64,000 nt of DNA from CAZMGG01 sp964565715 (GTDB lineage: Bacteria; Planctomycetota; UBA1135; UBA2386), in NCBI GenBank assembly GCA_964565715.1, contig CAZMGG010000008.1, positions 17,925 through 81,924 of the forward strand. The letters run 5' to 3'. The notes under the pieces were generated by a model. That model saw nothing but the letters and a program-made list of their open reading frames with translations. It did not search any database and was not told the origin of the DNA. Made by a program: the position numbers and the translations under genes. This document shows positions 33,974 to 44,200 of the stretch, one piece after another; the first letter of the stretch is position 1, and each line of letters starts with the position of its first letter.

Positions 33974-36688
33974 TCAGCCGCCGATCAGGACCGCCAGCCC
34001 GTTGCTGGCCGACACGCCGCCGGGGCCGGCCGGATCGAGCACGAAGGCCTGCTCGAAGAACTCGAGGCCGCGCAGTGACGACGGCAGGTAGACCGGCAGT
34101 TCCAGGCGGCCGTTGGCGCGCCCGTTCCCGTGCTCCTGGATGGCGACCAGCAGGGTCACCAGGTGGCCCGGCGCGATGTTGCAGGTGACGCCGGCGATCG
34201 GGAAGTCCGGCAGGGCGGCCCGCCCAACGCCGATGGCCAGCAGGGCCGGCGCCGGGCCGGTGACGCCGACCAGCTGCAGGCGCTTCACCATGCCGACGCG
34301 CAGCGGGCCGATCGCGCCCAGGAGCGGCGCGATGCCGGCCTCGCCGGCGGTCGGCACGCCGTACTGGATGCGGCGGCCGGCCTCCGGGCCGTGGAAGCGC
34401 ACGTTGCGCAGGACGTGGTTGCCGATCAGGTCGATGTCGCCGTCGCCGTCGGCGTCGCCGGGGAAGCCGTTCCAGAACGTCTGTTCCGGTCCCGGCTGGT
34501 AGTGGCCGATGGTCAGCGGCACGCCGGTGCCGCCCGTGCGGTGCCAGACCCGCAGCGTGGCGCCGCGGCCTTCGGGCTGGGTGACCAGCAGATCGGTCAT
34601 GCCGTCGCCATCGACGTCGACCACGCCGACCTCACCGCTGCCGTAGGCGACCAGCGGCAGGTCCAGCGATGGTCCGAAGGTCAGGTTGCCCGGCGTGGTC
34701 GTCGTGTTGCACCAGATCTTCGGCGCGCGGGCGAGCGGCGTGTTGTGGTGGCCGAACGTCAGCACGTCCGGACGGCCGTCGTCGTTGGCGTCCACCACGC
34801 GGACCATGGCCGGGCCGAGCTGGATCGGCAGGCTCGCCGGCATGGCCTGGCGCGGGCCGAACGGCGCGGCCGGCACGCCGGTGCCCAGCCGGTAACCGAG
34901 GTTGCCCGGCCATGCCGTCGCGGTCAGAGCGTCGGCGATGCCGTCGCCGTCGAGGTCGGCCACCACCTCGAAGCGGTCGCCCTGGTAGGTGGCGCCGGCG
35001 ACGAAGGTGGCGTTGCCCTGGTTGAGCCACAGCTCGGTGCGCGCCGGCGATTCGTAGCTGGTGTCGGCGCGGGCGATCAGGTCCATGTCGCCGTCGCCGT
35101 CCACGTCCGCCACCAGGGCGCTGTTCTGGCCCGACGCCCACGGGATGCGCCAGCCGATCGGCACGCCGGTCGGCGCCACCGGGCCGGCGTAGAGCCAGTG
35201 CCCGCTGCCGTTGTTGCGGAACAGGCCCATGTGGTGGAAGACGCCGTTGCTGGCGATCAGGGGCACGATGGAGTCCAGCGCGCCGTCGCCGTCGAAGTCG
35301 CCGTCGAACTGCCACAGCTCGCGGGTGAAGCCCGCCGGCAGGCCGGCGTTGGGCGAACTGGCCGGCAGCATCACGAAGGTGCCGTCGCCCTGGTTGACCG
35401 CCGCACCCTGGGTGCCGGTCACCATGCCCATGCCCAGGTCGGGATCGCCGTCGCGGTCGCCATCGCGCAGCAGCGCCGGCGTCGAGACGGTCGGCCAGTA
35501 GAAGTCGTTGGTGCCGCAGACCGGTCCGCGCAGGGGACCGCGGCTGTAGTGGACGCAGGCGCCGGCGACGAGATCGAGGTCGCCGTCGCCGTCGACGTCG
35601 GTCACGCCGGCCAGCCGGCTGGAGCCCTTGCCGGGCATGGTGAAGGCCACCGCCATGCGGCCGGTGCCGTCGTTGATGGCGATCTCGAACAGCGAGCCGA
35701 AGTCGAGCCTGGGCCAGGTCGGCGGCGTGCCGCTGCCGCCGCCGCAGCAGACGCCGTCGAGGTCGCCGTCGCCGTCGACGTCGGCCAGGAACTCGGCGGG
35801 CCCGCCCGGATAGCCGTTCTCCAGGGTCCACGCTGCCGGACCCGTGCGGCGGAAGGTGTGGACCAGCGCCGGCGCCGGCCAGTACTGGAAGGCCACCACG
35901 TCGGTGTCGCCGTCGCCGTCGATGTCGCCGTGGGTCCAGTGGCTGTAGCCGTTGGTCGGCGCCGGCGCCACCAGGGTCGCCTGCGGCACCAGGGCTGCCG
36001 CCTGCACGTCCACCAGGTGGATCCGGTTGACGATCTGGTTCCACACGCCGACCTCGGGCCGCGCGTCACCGTCGATGTCGAGGGTCTCGATCCGCGAGGA
36101 TCGGTTCAGGCCGGCGGGCAGCACCGTGGACAGGCGGGCGCCGTTGGTGATCTGCACCTCCAGGGTCGAGTTGGCGTCCATGAACCACGCCAGGTCGGCG
36201 CGGCCGTCGCCGTTGAAGTCGGCGCAGCCGAGATCGGCGATGTGGTTGGCGATGGTGAAGACCGAACGGGTGAAGGTGTCGTTGCCGTTGTTGCGCCAGG
36301 TCTCGACCATCACGCCCTCGGCCACCGCGAAGTCGATGCGCCCGTCGCCGTCGATGTCGCCGATCGCCACCCGCATGTTGCGGAAGGGACCGTTGCGGGG
36401 CGGGGTCATGTTCCCCTGCCACTGGACCGCCGGCACGTAGTGGCCCCGGTCGTTGCGCCACACCCACACCTCGTAGGCGGTGCCGTTGCTGTAGACGCGG
36501 GTGCCGACCGCATCCATGTCGCCGTCGCCGTCCATGTCGAACAGCTTCTGGAAGGGCGGCGCTTCCTCGGGCAGCACCACCATCGGCGCGTCGAACTGCG
36601 CCTGGGGGGCCTGGGCGGGGGCGGTGGCCAGCAGGATCGCGGCGGGGAGGAACAGCGCGACGAGGCGCAGGGCGAGTGGGCGGGTCAT
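33974..36688 (-). CDS. Secreted FG-GAP/VCBS repeat protein with SNGL C-terminal module
   Basis: 904 residues from ATG 36688 (MTRPLALRLVALFLPAAILLA, signal peptide). I count about fourteen calcium-type loops of the DxDxDGxxD kind, for example FDMDGDGDMDAVG, ADFNGDGRADLAW, DVDGDGDLDLVAG and DADGDGDIDLIG. This gives an FG-GAP beta-propeller pair, as in integrin-like and VCBS proteins; at DNA level it produces the recurrent GTCGCCGTCGCC strings. The last about 105 residues are non-repeat and end LEFFEQAFVLDPAGPGGVSASNGLAVLIG, the tail shared with three other proteins of the window. Presumably Ca2+-stabilised and extracellular, binding or structural. Confidence 0.85.
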   Translation of the reverse strand: MTRPLALRLVALFLPAAILLATAPAQAPQAQFDAPMVVLPEEAPPFQKLFDMDGDGDMDAVGTRVYSNGTAYEVWVWRNDRGHYVPAVQWQGNMTPPRNGPFRNMRVAIGDIDGDGRIDFAVAEGVMVETWRNNGNDTFTRSVFTIANHIADLGCADFNGDGRADLAWFMDANSTLEVQITNGARLSTVLPAGLNRSSRIETLDIDGDARPEVGVWNQIVNRIHLVDVQAAALVPQATLVAPAPTNGYSHWTHGDIDGDGDTDVVAFQYWPAPALVHTFRRTGPAAWTLENGYPGGPAEFLADVDGDGDLDGVCCGGGSGTPPTWPRLDFGSLFEIAINDGTGRMAVAFTMPGKGSSRLAGVTDVDGDGDLDLVAGACVHYSRGPLRGPVCGTNDFYWPTVSTPALLRDGDRDGDPDLGMGMVTGTQGAAVNQGDGTFVMLPASSPNAGLPAGFTRELWQFDGDFDGDGALDSIVPLIASNGVFHHMGLFRNNGSGHWLYAGPVAPTGVPIGWRIPWASGQNSALVADVDGDGDMDLIARADTSYESPARTELWLNQGNATFVAGATYQGDRFEVVADLDGDGIADALTATAWPGNLGYRLGTGVPAAPFGPRQAMPASLPIQLGPAMVRVVDANDDGRPDVLTFGHHNTPLARAPKIWCNTTTTPGNLTFGPSLDLPLVAYGSGEVGVVDVDGDGMTDLLVTQPEGRGATLRVWHRTGGTGVPLTIGHYQPGPEQTFWNGFPGDADGDGDIDLIGNHVLRNVRFHGPEAGRRIQYGVPTAGEAGIAPLLGAIGPLRVGMVKRLQLVGVTGPAPALLAIGVGRAALPDFPIAGVTCNIAPGHLVTLLVAIQEHGNGRANGRLELPVYLPSSLRGLEFFEQAFVLDPAGPGGVSASNGLAVLIGG

Positions 36689-36877
36689 GGGCTCCGGGTG
36701 GCGGACTGGCGCGAGAGGCACAAGGTAACCCGGCCTCGTGGGTGACGGAGGCGCCGCACCAGCAAGAGGCATGCCCTGGGACCGGAACCGGTCCAGGCGA
36801 TCCGATCCAGGCAAGCCGCCCGAACCGGCGGGCGACCGCCGTCGCCAGCGGCGTCGGTTGACCGACGCTTGCCGCCT

Positions 36878-37528
36878 TCAGGGGGCCAGCCGCTCGACCA
36901 GCCACGCGCCGGCGGGGCCGCGCCGGTAGGCGAAGCGGTCGTGCAGGCGGTGTTCGCGGCCCTGCCAGAACTCCCAGCGCGCTGGCCGCAGCAGGTAGCC
37001 GCCCCAGTCGGTGGGGCGCGGCACCGGACCGTCGCCGCAGGCCGCCGTGACCGCACGCAGGCGTTCCTCCAGTTCCTGGCGATCCCGGACGACCTGGCTC
37101 TGCGGCGACGCCGCGGCGGCGAGCTGTGCGCCGCGGGGCCGGCTCCGGAAGTAGGCGTCGGCGGTGGCCGCCGGGAGCGGCTCGGTGGCGCCGAGCACGC
37201 GCACCTGCCGCGAGCGGGGCAGCGTCCACCAGAAGGTCACCGCCGCCCGCGGGTTGCCGGCCAGGTCCCGGCCCTTGCCGCTCCGGTGGTTGGTGAAGAA
37301 GCGCAGGCCGTCGGCGGCGAGCCCCTTCAGCAGCACCATCCGGCAGTGCGGCTGTTGGTCCGGATCCACCGTGGCGAGCGCCATGGCGTTGGGTTCGATC
37401 TGGCCGGCCGTCTCGGCCTCGCGCAGCCACGCCCGCAGCAGGTCCAGCGGCTCTTCGGGCAGGTCGGCGCGCCGCAGGGGATCGTCGCCGTAGTCGCGGC
37501 GCACGCCGAGGAACGCGGTGGTGTCCAT
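36878..37528 (-). CDS. pdxH: Pyridoxamine/pyridoxine 5'-phosphate oxidase
   Basis: 216 residues, the normal PdxH length, from ATG 37528 (MDTTAFLGVRRDYGDDPLRRADLP when read as two parts, MDTTAFLGVRRDYG and DDPLRRADLP). FMN- and substrate-binding motifs are in place: PNAMALATVDPDQQPHCRMVLLKG, GLRFFTNHRSGKGRDL, VTFWWTLPRSRQVRVLG and the C-terminal RPARWEFWQGREHRLHDRFAYRR. It makes pyridoxal 5'-phosphate with FMN and O2. It stands 20 bases after the stop of the TolB-like gene, but the functions seem unrelated. Confidence 0.93.
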   Translation of the reverse strand: MDTTAFLGVRRDYGDDPLRRADLPEEPLDLLRAWLREAETAGQIEPNAMALATVDPDQQPHCRMVLLKGLAADGLRFFTNHRSGKGRDLAGNPRAAVTFWWTLPRSRQVRVLGATEPLPAATADAYFRSRPRGAQLAAAASPQSQVVRDRQELEERLRAVTAACGDGPVPRPTDWGGYLLRPARWEFWQGREHRLHDRFAYRRGPAGAWLVERLAP

Positions 37529-37548
37529 CGGCGGCGCAGTGTAGGGCG

Positions 37549-38709
37549 CTACTTCGCGGGCGCGGCCGGGTTCTCGACCCACTCGGCCACGAAGATGTTG
37601 GTCTCGCCGGGCTGGCTGTGGAAGCGGTTGCTGGCGAAGACCAGGTGGCGGCCGTCGGGCGAGAACATCGGGAAGCCGTCGAACTCCTCGTGGAAGGTCA
37701 CGCGCTCCTGGCCGGTGCCGTCCTCGTGGATCAGGAACAGGTCGAAGTTGCGCGCCGCGACGTGATTGCCGGTGCGGGCCATCTCCGCCATGCCCTCGAC
37801 GTTGCTGGAGAAGATGATGCGGCGGTCGTCCGGCAGCCAGAACGGCGCGAAGTTGGCGGCGCCGTTCCTGGTGACCTGGCGGAAGCCGCTGCCGTCGCGG
37901 TTGATCACCGTCAGTTCCATGCGCGAGGGCCGCACCAGCTGCTGGCCCAGGAGCTGGGCGTCCTCGGCGGCCTCCTTCTCGTCCTTCGGGTAGGCCGAGC
38001 GCAGCACGAACTTGCTGCCGTCGTGGGAGAAGAAGGCGCCGCCGTCGTAGCCGGGCCGGTTGGTGATCCGGCGGACGTTGCTGCCGTCGGCGTCGCAGAC
38101 GTACAGCTCGAGGTCGCCATCGCGCACCGAGGTGAAGACGATCTCGCCGGTGACCGGGCAGACCGTCGCCTCGGCGTCGTAGCCCGGGTTGTCGGTGAGT
38201 TGCCGCAGGTCGGAGCCGTCGGGGTTGCAGGCGAACAGGTCGTATTCGCGGTGCACGGCCCACATGTAGCCGCCGCGGCCGACCTTCACGACCGGCGGCG
38301 GTTCGGCGCCGTGGTGGTGCGTCGAGGCGAACACGATGCGGCGATCGCCCTGCTGCCAGTAGGCGCAGGTGGTGCGGCCGGTGCCGGTGCTGATCCGCTG
38401 CTGCTCGCCGGTGGCCAGGTCGAGGACGAAGATCTGGTCGGCGGCCTCGCTGACCTTGCGCCGCTGGAACACCAGCCGCCGGCCGTCGCCCGACCAGTAG
38501 GCCTCGGCGTTCTCGCCGTCGAAGGTGAGCTGGCGGACGTTGCGGAGGCGCACCTCGCCGGGCAGGTCGGCGACGGGCTTGCCGGCGTTGATGACCAGTG
38601 GTTCCCGCCCCATCGTTCCGGTGGCGTCGGCCGGTCGGGGTTCGCCGACCTTGTGGGCGGCGCAGGCGGTCAGCAGGAGCAGGAGGGCCGGCAGGGCGCG
38701 GAACGACAT
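37549..38709 (-). CDS. TolB/WD40-like beta-propeller lipoprotein
   Basis: 386 residues. The lipoprotein signal MSFRALPALLLLLTACAAH has an LTAC lipobox. PD40/TolB-type repeats are regular: NVRQLTFDGENAEAYWSGDGRRLVF, EIVFTSVRDGDLELYVCDADGSNVRRIT and PMFSPDGRHLVFASNRF. The last repeat, EFDGFPMFSPDGRHLVF, closes the ring. Such periplasmic propellers interact with peptidoglycan-associated or outer-membrane proteins, or read out periplasmic peptides. No peptidase domain is attached. It lies between the XRE regulator and pdxH on the same strand. Confidence 0.8.
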   Translation of the reverse strand: MSFRALPALLLLLTACAAHKVGEPRPADATGTMGREPLVINAGKPVADLPGEVRLRNVRQLTFDGENAEAYWSGDGRRLVFQRRKVSEAADQIFVLDLATGEQQRISTGTGRTTCAYWQQGDRRIVFASTHHHGAEPPPVVKVGRGGYMWAVHREYDLFACNPDGSDLRQLTDNPGYDAEATVCPVTGEIVFTSVRDGDLELYVCDADGSNVRRITNRPGYDGGAFFSHDGSKFVLRSAYPKDEKEAAEDAQLLGQQLVRPSRMELTVINRDGSGFRQVTRNGAANFAPFWLPDDRRIIFSSNVEGMAEMARTGNHVAARNFDLFLIHEDGTGQERVTFHEEFDGFPMFSPDGRHLVFASNRFHSQPGETNIFVAEWVENPAAPAK

Positions 38710-38777
38710 GCCCTGATGGAAGCGGCGCGCCCTGGTCCGGGCAACGACGGCAACGTCATGCGGCCGTCATTAGCGGT

Positions 38778-39221
38778 TCATTCGCCGGCGCCGACGCGGC
38801 CGACCAGGCCCTGTCCGGGGTCGAGGAAGCCCAGCAGGCGCTTCTCCTCCAGGGACAGGTCCGGATTGCGGGCCAGGAAGCCGGCCCGATGGTCGCCGAC
38901 GAAGCTGCGCATGCGCTGGAACAGGCGCTCCGGATCCTCCACCCGCAGCAGTCCCGACCGCGCCAGGGCCTCGGCGCGCGATGGCTCGCCCTGCACGGCG
39001 TCGGACTCGTCGGGCAGCAGGCGGCCCTCGTCGAGCCAGTAGTCGGCGCGCAGCTCGAAGAAGAGCACCAGGTTGCGCAGGTGCGGCAGCGTGATGGCGG
39101 ACCGGCCCTTGCAGATGTCCGTGGCGGTCTGCGGCGACACGTCCAATGCCTTGGCGAGATCGCGCTTCCGGAGCCTCCGCTGCTCGAGCAGCGCGACGAT
39201 CTTCTCGTGGATGAGAACCAT
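38778..39221 (-). CDS. XRE-family helix-turn-helix regulator
   Basis: 147 residues. The N-terminal 60 residues contain a Cro/CI-type helix-turn-helix: KIVALLEQRRLRKRDLAKAL, then DVSPQTATDICKGRSAITLP and LRNLVLFFELRADYWL. The remaining part (DPERLFQRMRSFVGDHRAGFLARNPDLSLEEKRLLGFLDP, read as shorter pieces) is helical and unlike common sensor domains. It starts 29 bases from the divergent gene at 39251, so its operator probably lies in that small gap and controls both. Target unknown. Confidence 0.75.
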   Translation of the reverse strand: MVLIHEKIVALLEQRRLRKRDLAKALDVSPQTATDICKGRSAITLPHLRNLVLFFELRADYWLDEGRLLPDESDAVQGEPSRAEALARSGLLRVEDPERLFQRMRSFVGDHRAGFLARNPDLSLEEKRLLGFLDPGQGLVGRVGAGE

Positions 39222-39250
39222 CGGCTGCGTAGGATACTGAACGGTCGGCC

Positions 39251-40141
39251 GTGTCTCACCAACGAAGTGACAACACCTGCGGCGTTCGTGGCACGGGTGC
39301 GCTCCTCTCCCTCACCCTGGCATCACTGTCCGGATGCGTGTCCGACATGGGGGTGCCGGAGACCGCCTGGCCGCCGGCGGACTTCTATCTCGAGGTGGAG
39401 GCGGTCCGGTCCGGCACCGACGTCGCGCCGCGATGGCAGCGCCTGCAGGCCTGGGCCGACGGCACGGTGCTGTTCCGCGTCGCCGACGAGGCCCTCACCG
39501 ACGCCGACGGCGGGCTGGTGGCGCCGGTCTATGCCACCGCCTGCGCCTACGTGCTGCACCCGGACGCGATCCGCCTGCTGGCCCGCAAGGCGGCCCGGCG
39601 GTGCGGCCTGCAATCGGATGCGAGACCGTTGCTTCCCGCGCAGGTTGGCGATCCGCCGGCAGTGACCGCGGAGCGTCGGCGGGAATGGGACCAGGTCCGG
39701 TTCCTGTGCCGCGCGCAGATGAAGGAACGGGTCGGCAGCATCACCGAGCAGACGTTTGCCAGCATCGCCGGCGTGCTGCAGGTGGTGAACCAGTACGTGC
39801 CGCCGGGCGGCGAGTTCGGGCTGGCGGGGATGACCGTGGATCCAGGCGACAACGTGCTGCTGGACGTGCCGCAGCCACGCCACGACGCGGCGGGGGCGCT
39901 TGGCTGTCACCGGCAGTTGCTCGAACGCTTCCCCGGCGACCTCGACCTCGTTCGGGATGCGTTCGCCCTGGCCTGCCGGCTGGGGGATGGTGCGGCGGCC
40001 CGCGAACTGCTCGGGCGCTACCGCCGCCTGCACGCGGCCGCCGAGGCGCTGCGACCGATCGTGGCCGAGGTTCCCGTCGTCGATCCGCTGCACCCCGACG
40101 CGCTGGAGCGGCTGCTGCCCGGCTGGGCCCCGGCCCGGTAG
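39251..40141 (+). CDS. Lipoprotein of unknown function
   Basis: 296 residues from GTG 39251. The sequence opens with an N-terminal extension, then ALLSLTLASLSGC, a lipobox (LSGC). The front half has beta-strand character (FYLEVEAVRSGTDVAPRWQRL, WADGTVLFRVAD). The second half is helical (ERRREWDQVRFLCRAQMKERVG, LGCHRQLLERFPGDLDLVRDAFALACRLGDGAAARELLGRY, given here in parts), the last two helices being TPR-like. No family is recognised. Its last 124 bases overlap, in antisense, the end of the glycosyltransferase at 40018. Confidence 0.6.
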   Translation: MSHQRSDNTCGVRGTGALLSLTLASLSGCVSDMGVPETAWPPADFYLEVEAVRSGTDVAPRWQRLQAWADGTVLFRVADEALTDADGGLVAPVYATACAYVLHPDAIRLLARKAARRCGLQSDARPLLPAQVGDPPAVTAERRREWDQVRFLCRAQMKERVGSITEQTFASIAGVLQVVNQYVPPGGEFGLAGMTVDPGDNVLLDVPQPRHDAAGALGCHRQLLERFPGDLDLVRDAFALACRLGDGAAARELLGRYRRLHAAAEALRPIVAEVPVVDPLHPDALERLLPGWAPAR

Positions 40142-41271
40142 AGGACCTCGCGGAAGGCCGCCGCCACCGCCGCCTCGGCGCACAACGCGCGGATGTGGTC
40201 GCGGGCGCGGGCGCCCCTGGCCCGGGCTTCGACCGGATCGGCGAGCCAGGCCCGCAGTTGCCGGATCAGGTCCACCGGGTCCGGCTCCCACCACTCCTGC
40301 CCGGCGAACACCGGGGTCTCGGCGGCTGCGGCGGCGCCGACCGCGGCCAGCTCCGTGCGCACCGGATAGCCGACGGTCGCATCGGGCAGCAGCGTGCGCA
40401 GCGCGCCGGCCTGGGTGGCGATCACCGGCAGGCCCATGGCCATCGCCTCGTGCACCGGCCGGCCCCAACCCTCGCCGCGGCTCGGCAGCACCAGGCCATC
40501 GCAGCCGGCGTAGAGCGAGGGCAGCGCCTCCCGGGGCAGCAGCGGATCGAGCACGTGCACCGCCGGCGGCACGCCGGTGCGGGCGGCCGCGACGATGGCG
40601 CGGCAGCGCGCCTGCAGGCCGCGGCGGTCCAGATCGGGGCGCGGGGCGACCTTGAGCAGGAGTTCGGCCTCGTGCGGGCCGCAGGCCCGGGCGAACGCCG
40701 GCAGCAGCACATCGATGCCCTTGCGCAGGGACCAGTCGAGCACCGCCAGCAGCCGTCGCACACGGGGCCGGCGCGGCGGCAGGCCCGGCAGCGGGCACGT
40801 GCCGGGCGCGAAGCCGGTGAGGTCCACCGGCGGTGGGATCGCGTGCACCTTGCCGGCGGTCACGCCGCCCCTGACGAAGGCGTCGCGGATGGCCGGTGCC
40901 GGGACCACGACCGCCGCGGCCCGGTCCAGGCTCGGGCCCCAGCCCGGCGGCAGGCCGCGCGTCTCGAACACCGTGATCACGAGGTCGGCCGCGGCTTCGG
41001 GGTCCGGCGCGAAGTGCGGCGGCAGCACGTGGTGGACGGTGATGCGGTCGGCCGCCGGCCGGCGGGCGGCGCAGCGCTCGATCAGCGCGCGCTCGGCGGC
41101 GCTCTCGCCGCCGGCGACCGGGCCGAGCCGGGCGCCGTGCAGGGACGGGGCGAGGCCTGCCCGTTCCAGCAGGGCCAGCCACTCGCGGCCCTGGGCGGCG
41201 AAGCCCGACGGACCGAGGACGACGCCGCGGAAGTGCACCGCCGGCGGGTCCGGCCCGGGAACGGCGTTCAT
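40018..41271 (-). CDS. Family 4-type glycosyltransferase
   Basis: 417 residues from ATG 41271, which overlaps the stop of the upstream fusion gene (ATGA), implying coupled translation. The C-terminal nucleotide-sugar-binding half has the GT4 signature EALPSLYAGCDGLVLPSRGEGWGRPVHEAMAMGLPVIAT (in parts), with Glu of EGWGRPVHEAMA as the donor ligand. The front half contains RGVVLGPSGFAAQGREWL and VHHVLPPHFAPDPEAAA. Beyond about residue 375 the tail (SSRSSASGCSGSTTGTSATIG) looks like low-information read-through that overlaps the convergent lipoprotein gene by 124 bases. The real C-terminus may be functionally shorter. Acts with the neighbouring fusion on a surface glycan. Confidence 0.82.
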   Translation of the reverse strand: MNAVPGPDPPAVHFRGVVLGPSGFAAQGREWLALLERAGLAPSLHGARLGPVAGGESAAERALIERCAARRPAADRITVHHVLPPHFAPDPEAAADLVITVFETRGLPPGWGPSLDRAAAVVVPAPAIRDAFVRGGVTAGKVHAIPPPVDLTGFAPGTCPLPGLPPRRPRVRRLLAVLDWSLRKGIDVLLPAFARACGPHEAELLLKVAPRPDLDRRGLQARCRAIVAAARTGVPPAVHVLDPLLPREALPSLYAGCDGLVLPSRGEGWGRPVHEAMAMGLPVIATQAGALRTLLPDATVGYPVRTELAAVGAAAAAETPVFAGQEWWEPDPVDLIRQLRAWLADPVEARARGARARDHIRALCAEAAVAAAFREVLYRAGAQPGSSRSSASGCSGSTTGTSATIGRSASAAACRRR

Positions 41272-44200
41272 GCCGGTGCCGACGTCGTCGCGGCGAGGTG
41301 CCGCCGCAGCACCGCGACGATCTCGGCGGCGCTCCCGCGGTCGGCCGCGCTGCGGAGGTGGGCGGCGGCGAACTCCATGTCGGGCAGGGCCGCGGCCGGC
41401 CGATCCAGCGCGGCGAGGCAGGTGCCGCGCACGAACCGCGCCTCGGCGCGTTCGGCGGCGGCCGCCGGCGGCAGCGCGGCGAGGTGCGCGTCGAGCAGCG
41501 CCGCGGCGCTGGCCGGATCCTCGGCCCGCCGCAGCATGGCGGCCTGCTGCAGGACCTCGGCGTGGTGGGGCAGCCGGCCGCGCAGCGCATCGAGCAGCAG
41601 CTGGCGGAACTGCCCGCGCACCCGTTCGTCGTCGACGCCCGCACCGGCGGCGTGCAGGGCGTGCAGCACGTGGGCGAGGCCGGGCTCCTCGCCGGTGGCC
41701 TCGCGATGCAGCGTGAAGAGCTGCTCGCGGACCAGGCTGCCGGACGGTTCCGGCACGAAGATGTCGATGGCCTCGTGCAGCAGTTCGCCGGCGCGAAGGC
41801 GGAACGCGGGCCGCGGCCGGCCGCGTTCGCCGCGGGCCATGGCGCCGGCGTGGGCGATGGCGGCGGCCAGCACCTGCAGGGTCGGCTGCGCGGCGGCGAG
41901 CGTGCGGCACTGGGCGGCCAGGGCGCGGAGCACCTCGAGGCCGTCTTCGGGCGTGACGCCGTCACGGATCGCCTCCAGCAGGGCGCCGGCGTCGGCGGCG
42001 GCCGCCGCGGGTCGTGCCGGACCGGCGACGGCCTGCCGCGCCGCCTGCATGTGCAGCAGCAGCGCGCGCGGGCCGAGGTCGAGCTGCAACGAGGTCAGCG
42101 GCGCCGGCGTCGCCCGCGGCGTCGCCGGCGGCGAAGGCGTGGCGGGGATCGGCGGCAGCACCGGCGTGCCGGCGAACCGCTCGCGCTGGCCGGCCACCAG
42201 GGCCGGGCCGTCGGCGCTCGCCGCGCACAGCACCGGTTCGCTGCCCCAGAACTCGGCGATGGGCTCCCCGGCGGCGTCGGTGCCGGCGGTCGCCAGCAGT
42301 TCGCGCAGGCGGGGCAGCACTGCATCCACCGCGAGGCCGCCGGCGCCGCAGTGGCGTTCGGCGCACGGCGTCACGCCGCACGGCACCGCACAGCAGGTCG
42401 GGGCCTGCACCGAGCACGAACCCCGGGCCCGGGGCGGCGCGACCCGGAGATGGGACCCGCCGTAGAGGGCGAGGCTGCGCACGCCGAAGGCCGAGGCCAG
42501 GTGCAGCGGACCGGAGTCCGGCCCGACGAACAATGCCGCCTCGGCGATGGCGGCGGCGCTCTCGGCGGGCGTGAGCGCGCCGGCCAGGTTGTGCACCGAC
42601 GGGTGGTCGACCGACTCGCCGGGGCCGCCGATCACCACCGGCGACAGGCCGGCGGCGGCCAGCTCGCTGGCGATCCGGCGGCTGATCGCGGCCGGCAGCG
42701 ACTTCTCGGCCCAGCCGGCGCGGGTGTGCAGCACCGCGAAGGTCCGCGGGATGCCCCGTTCGGCCCGCAGCTGCGCCCAGCGGGCGGCGGCGGCCGCGGG
42801 CACGGTCACCCGCGGCGCGTCTTCGGCGACCTCGGGCACGCCGGCCTGCACCGCGTAGAAGCCGGCCAGGGTGAGCCCGCTGTGGTGATAGCTCACGCTC
42901 TCCAGCCGGTCCGACAGCAGCACCAGCCGGTCGTAGTCGTTGCCGGCCAGCGCGGTGGCGGCGGTGCGGTCCTCGGCCCAGGCCATGTCCTTGTCGGGCA
43001 GGCCGCTCACGGCGATGACCGAATCCACCGCCGGATGGTGGCGGAAGATCCAGGCGTAGGCGTGCTCGGTCAGCACGTCGATGCGCGCGTCCGGATGCCG
43101 CCGGCGCAGGCCGTCTAGCACCGGCGTGCTGAGCACGCAGTCGCCCAGCGTGCGCAGCATGACCACCAGGATGGCGGTGGCGGGCGTCGGCGCGATGGGA
43201 TCCGCGCCCGCCTCGGCGAGGCCCTGGTCGAACGCGGCGCGGCAGAGTCCGAGAGCGGCGGTGGGGCGTCCGAGCGGCCCGGCGGTGACCACGCGGGCGC
43301 CGGCGGCCGTCACCGCCGCGCGGCGGCGGGCGAAGGCGGCCCACAGCCGGTCGGTGGTCCAGGGCGTGTCGCGCAGCGCGTCGATCGGCCACGCCGCGGC
43401 GGGGAGCAGCAGGCAGCAGCGCGCCGTGGCGTCCTGGTCGTGGGCATGGCCCAGCGGGTCGAGGCCGGCGGGCACCGCCGCACCGGCGCCGGCGGCCATC
43501 GCCGCCAGCAGGGCGGACCCGGCGTCCGGCGCCAGCAGGGCGCCGGGAGCGAGCACGAGCAGGAACTCGCCGGCGGCGGTGCGGCGCAGCCGTTCCCAGC
43601 GGGCGCCGAAGGGCTGCGGACTGCGGTCGGTGATCACGTGCACGCGGCCGTCGCGGGCCGCCAGGTCCTGCACCGCCGCGCGTTGGTCGCCGTCGGCACG
43701 CGTGCGATCCAGCACCAGCACCTCGTGCGGCACGTCCCGCAGCGCGGCCTGCGCCGCCGCCACGGTGGCGACGATGCCGTTCCCGTCCGCCGCCGGGCGA
43801 CCCGACGGATCGGCCACCAGCAGCACGCTGACCGTCGGCCGCGGCCGCTGGTCGCGGGCGAGGAAGAACGACCGCCCGGCCTTCTTCCTCGCCACGACCT
43901 CGAAGCTGTTCTCCCGTTCGACGCGGGCGCTGTGCACGATCTCGACGCCGCCGAGGTCGCGCAGGAAGCCCTCCACGTCGGCGGGCACGTAGTCGTCCTT
44001 GTGGCCCGGATTGGCGCCCTCGGTGCCGACGTTGGGATAGAAGTCGCGCAGCGGCAGGAACAGCGCCAGATGGCCGCCGGGCCGCAGCACGCGGGTCCAC
44101 TCCGCCAGGGCCTGGTGCGGGTGCCAGAGGTCCTCGAGGCAGTGGCTCGAGTAGACCGTGTCGAAACTCTGGTCGCGGAAGAACCAGAGATCGCGCACGT

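Noticed and set aside
34130..36745. An 871-residue open frame antisense to the FG-GAP gene
   Set aside because: Arg/Ala/Val/Gly-rich shadow created by high GC and the periodic GTCGCC strings; no signal peptide or family similarity, and the sense frame is clearly coding.
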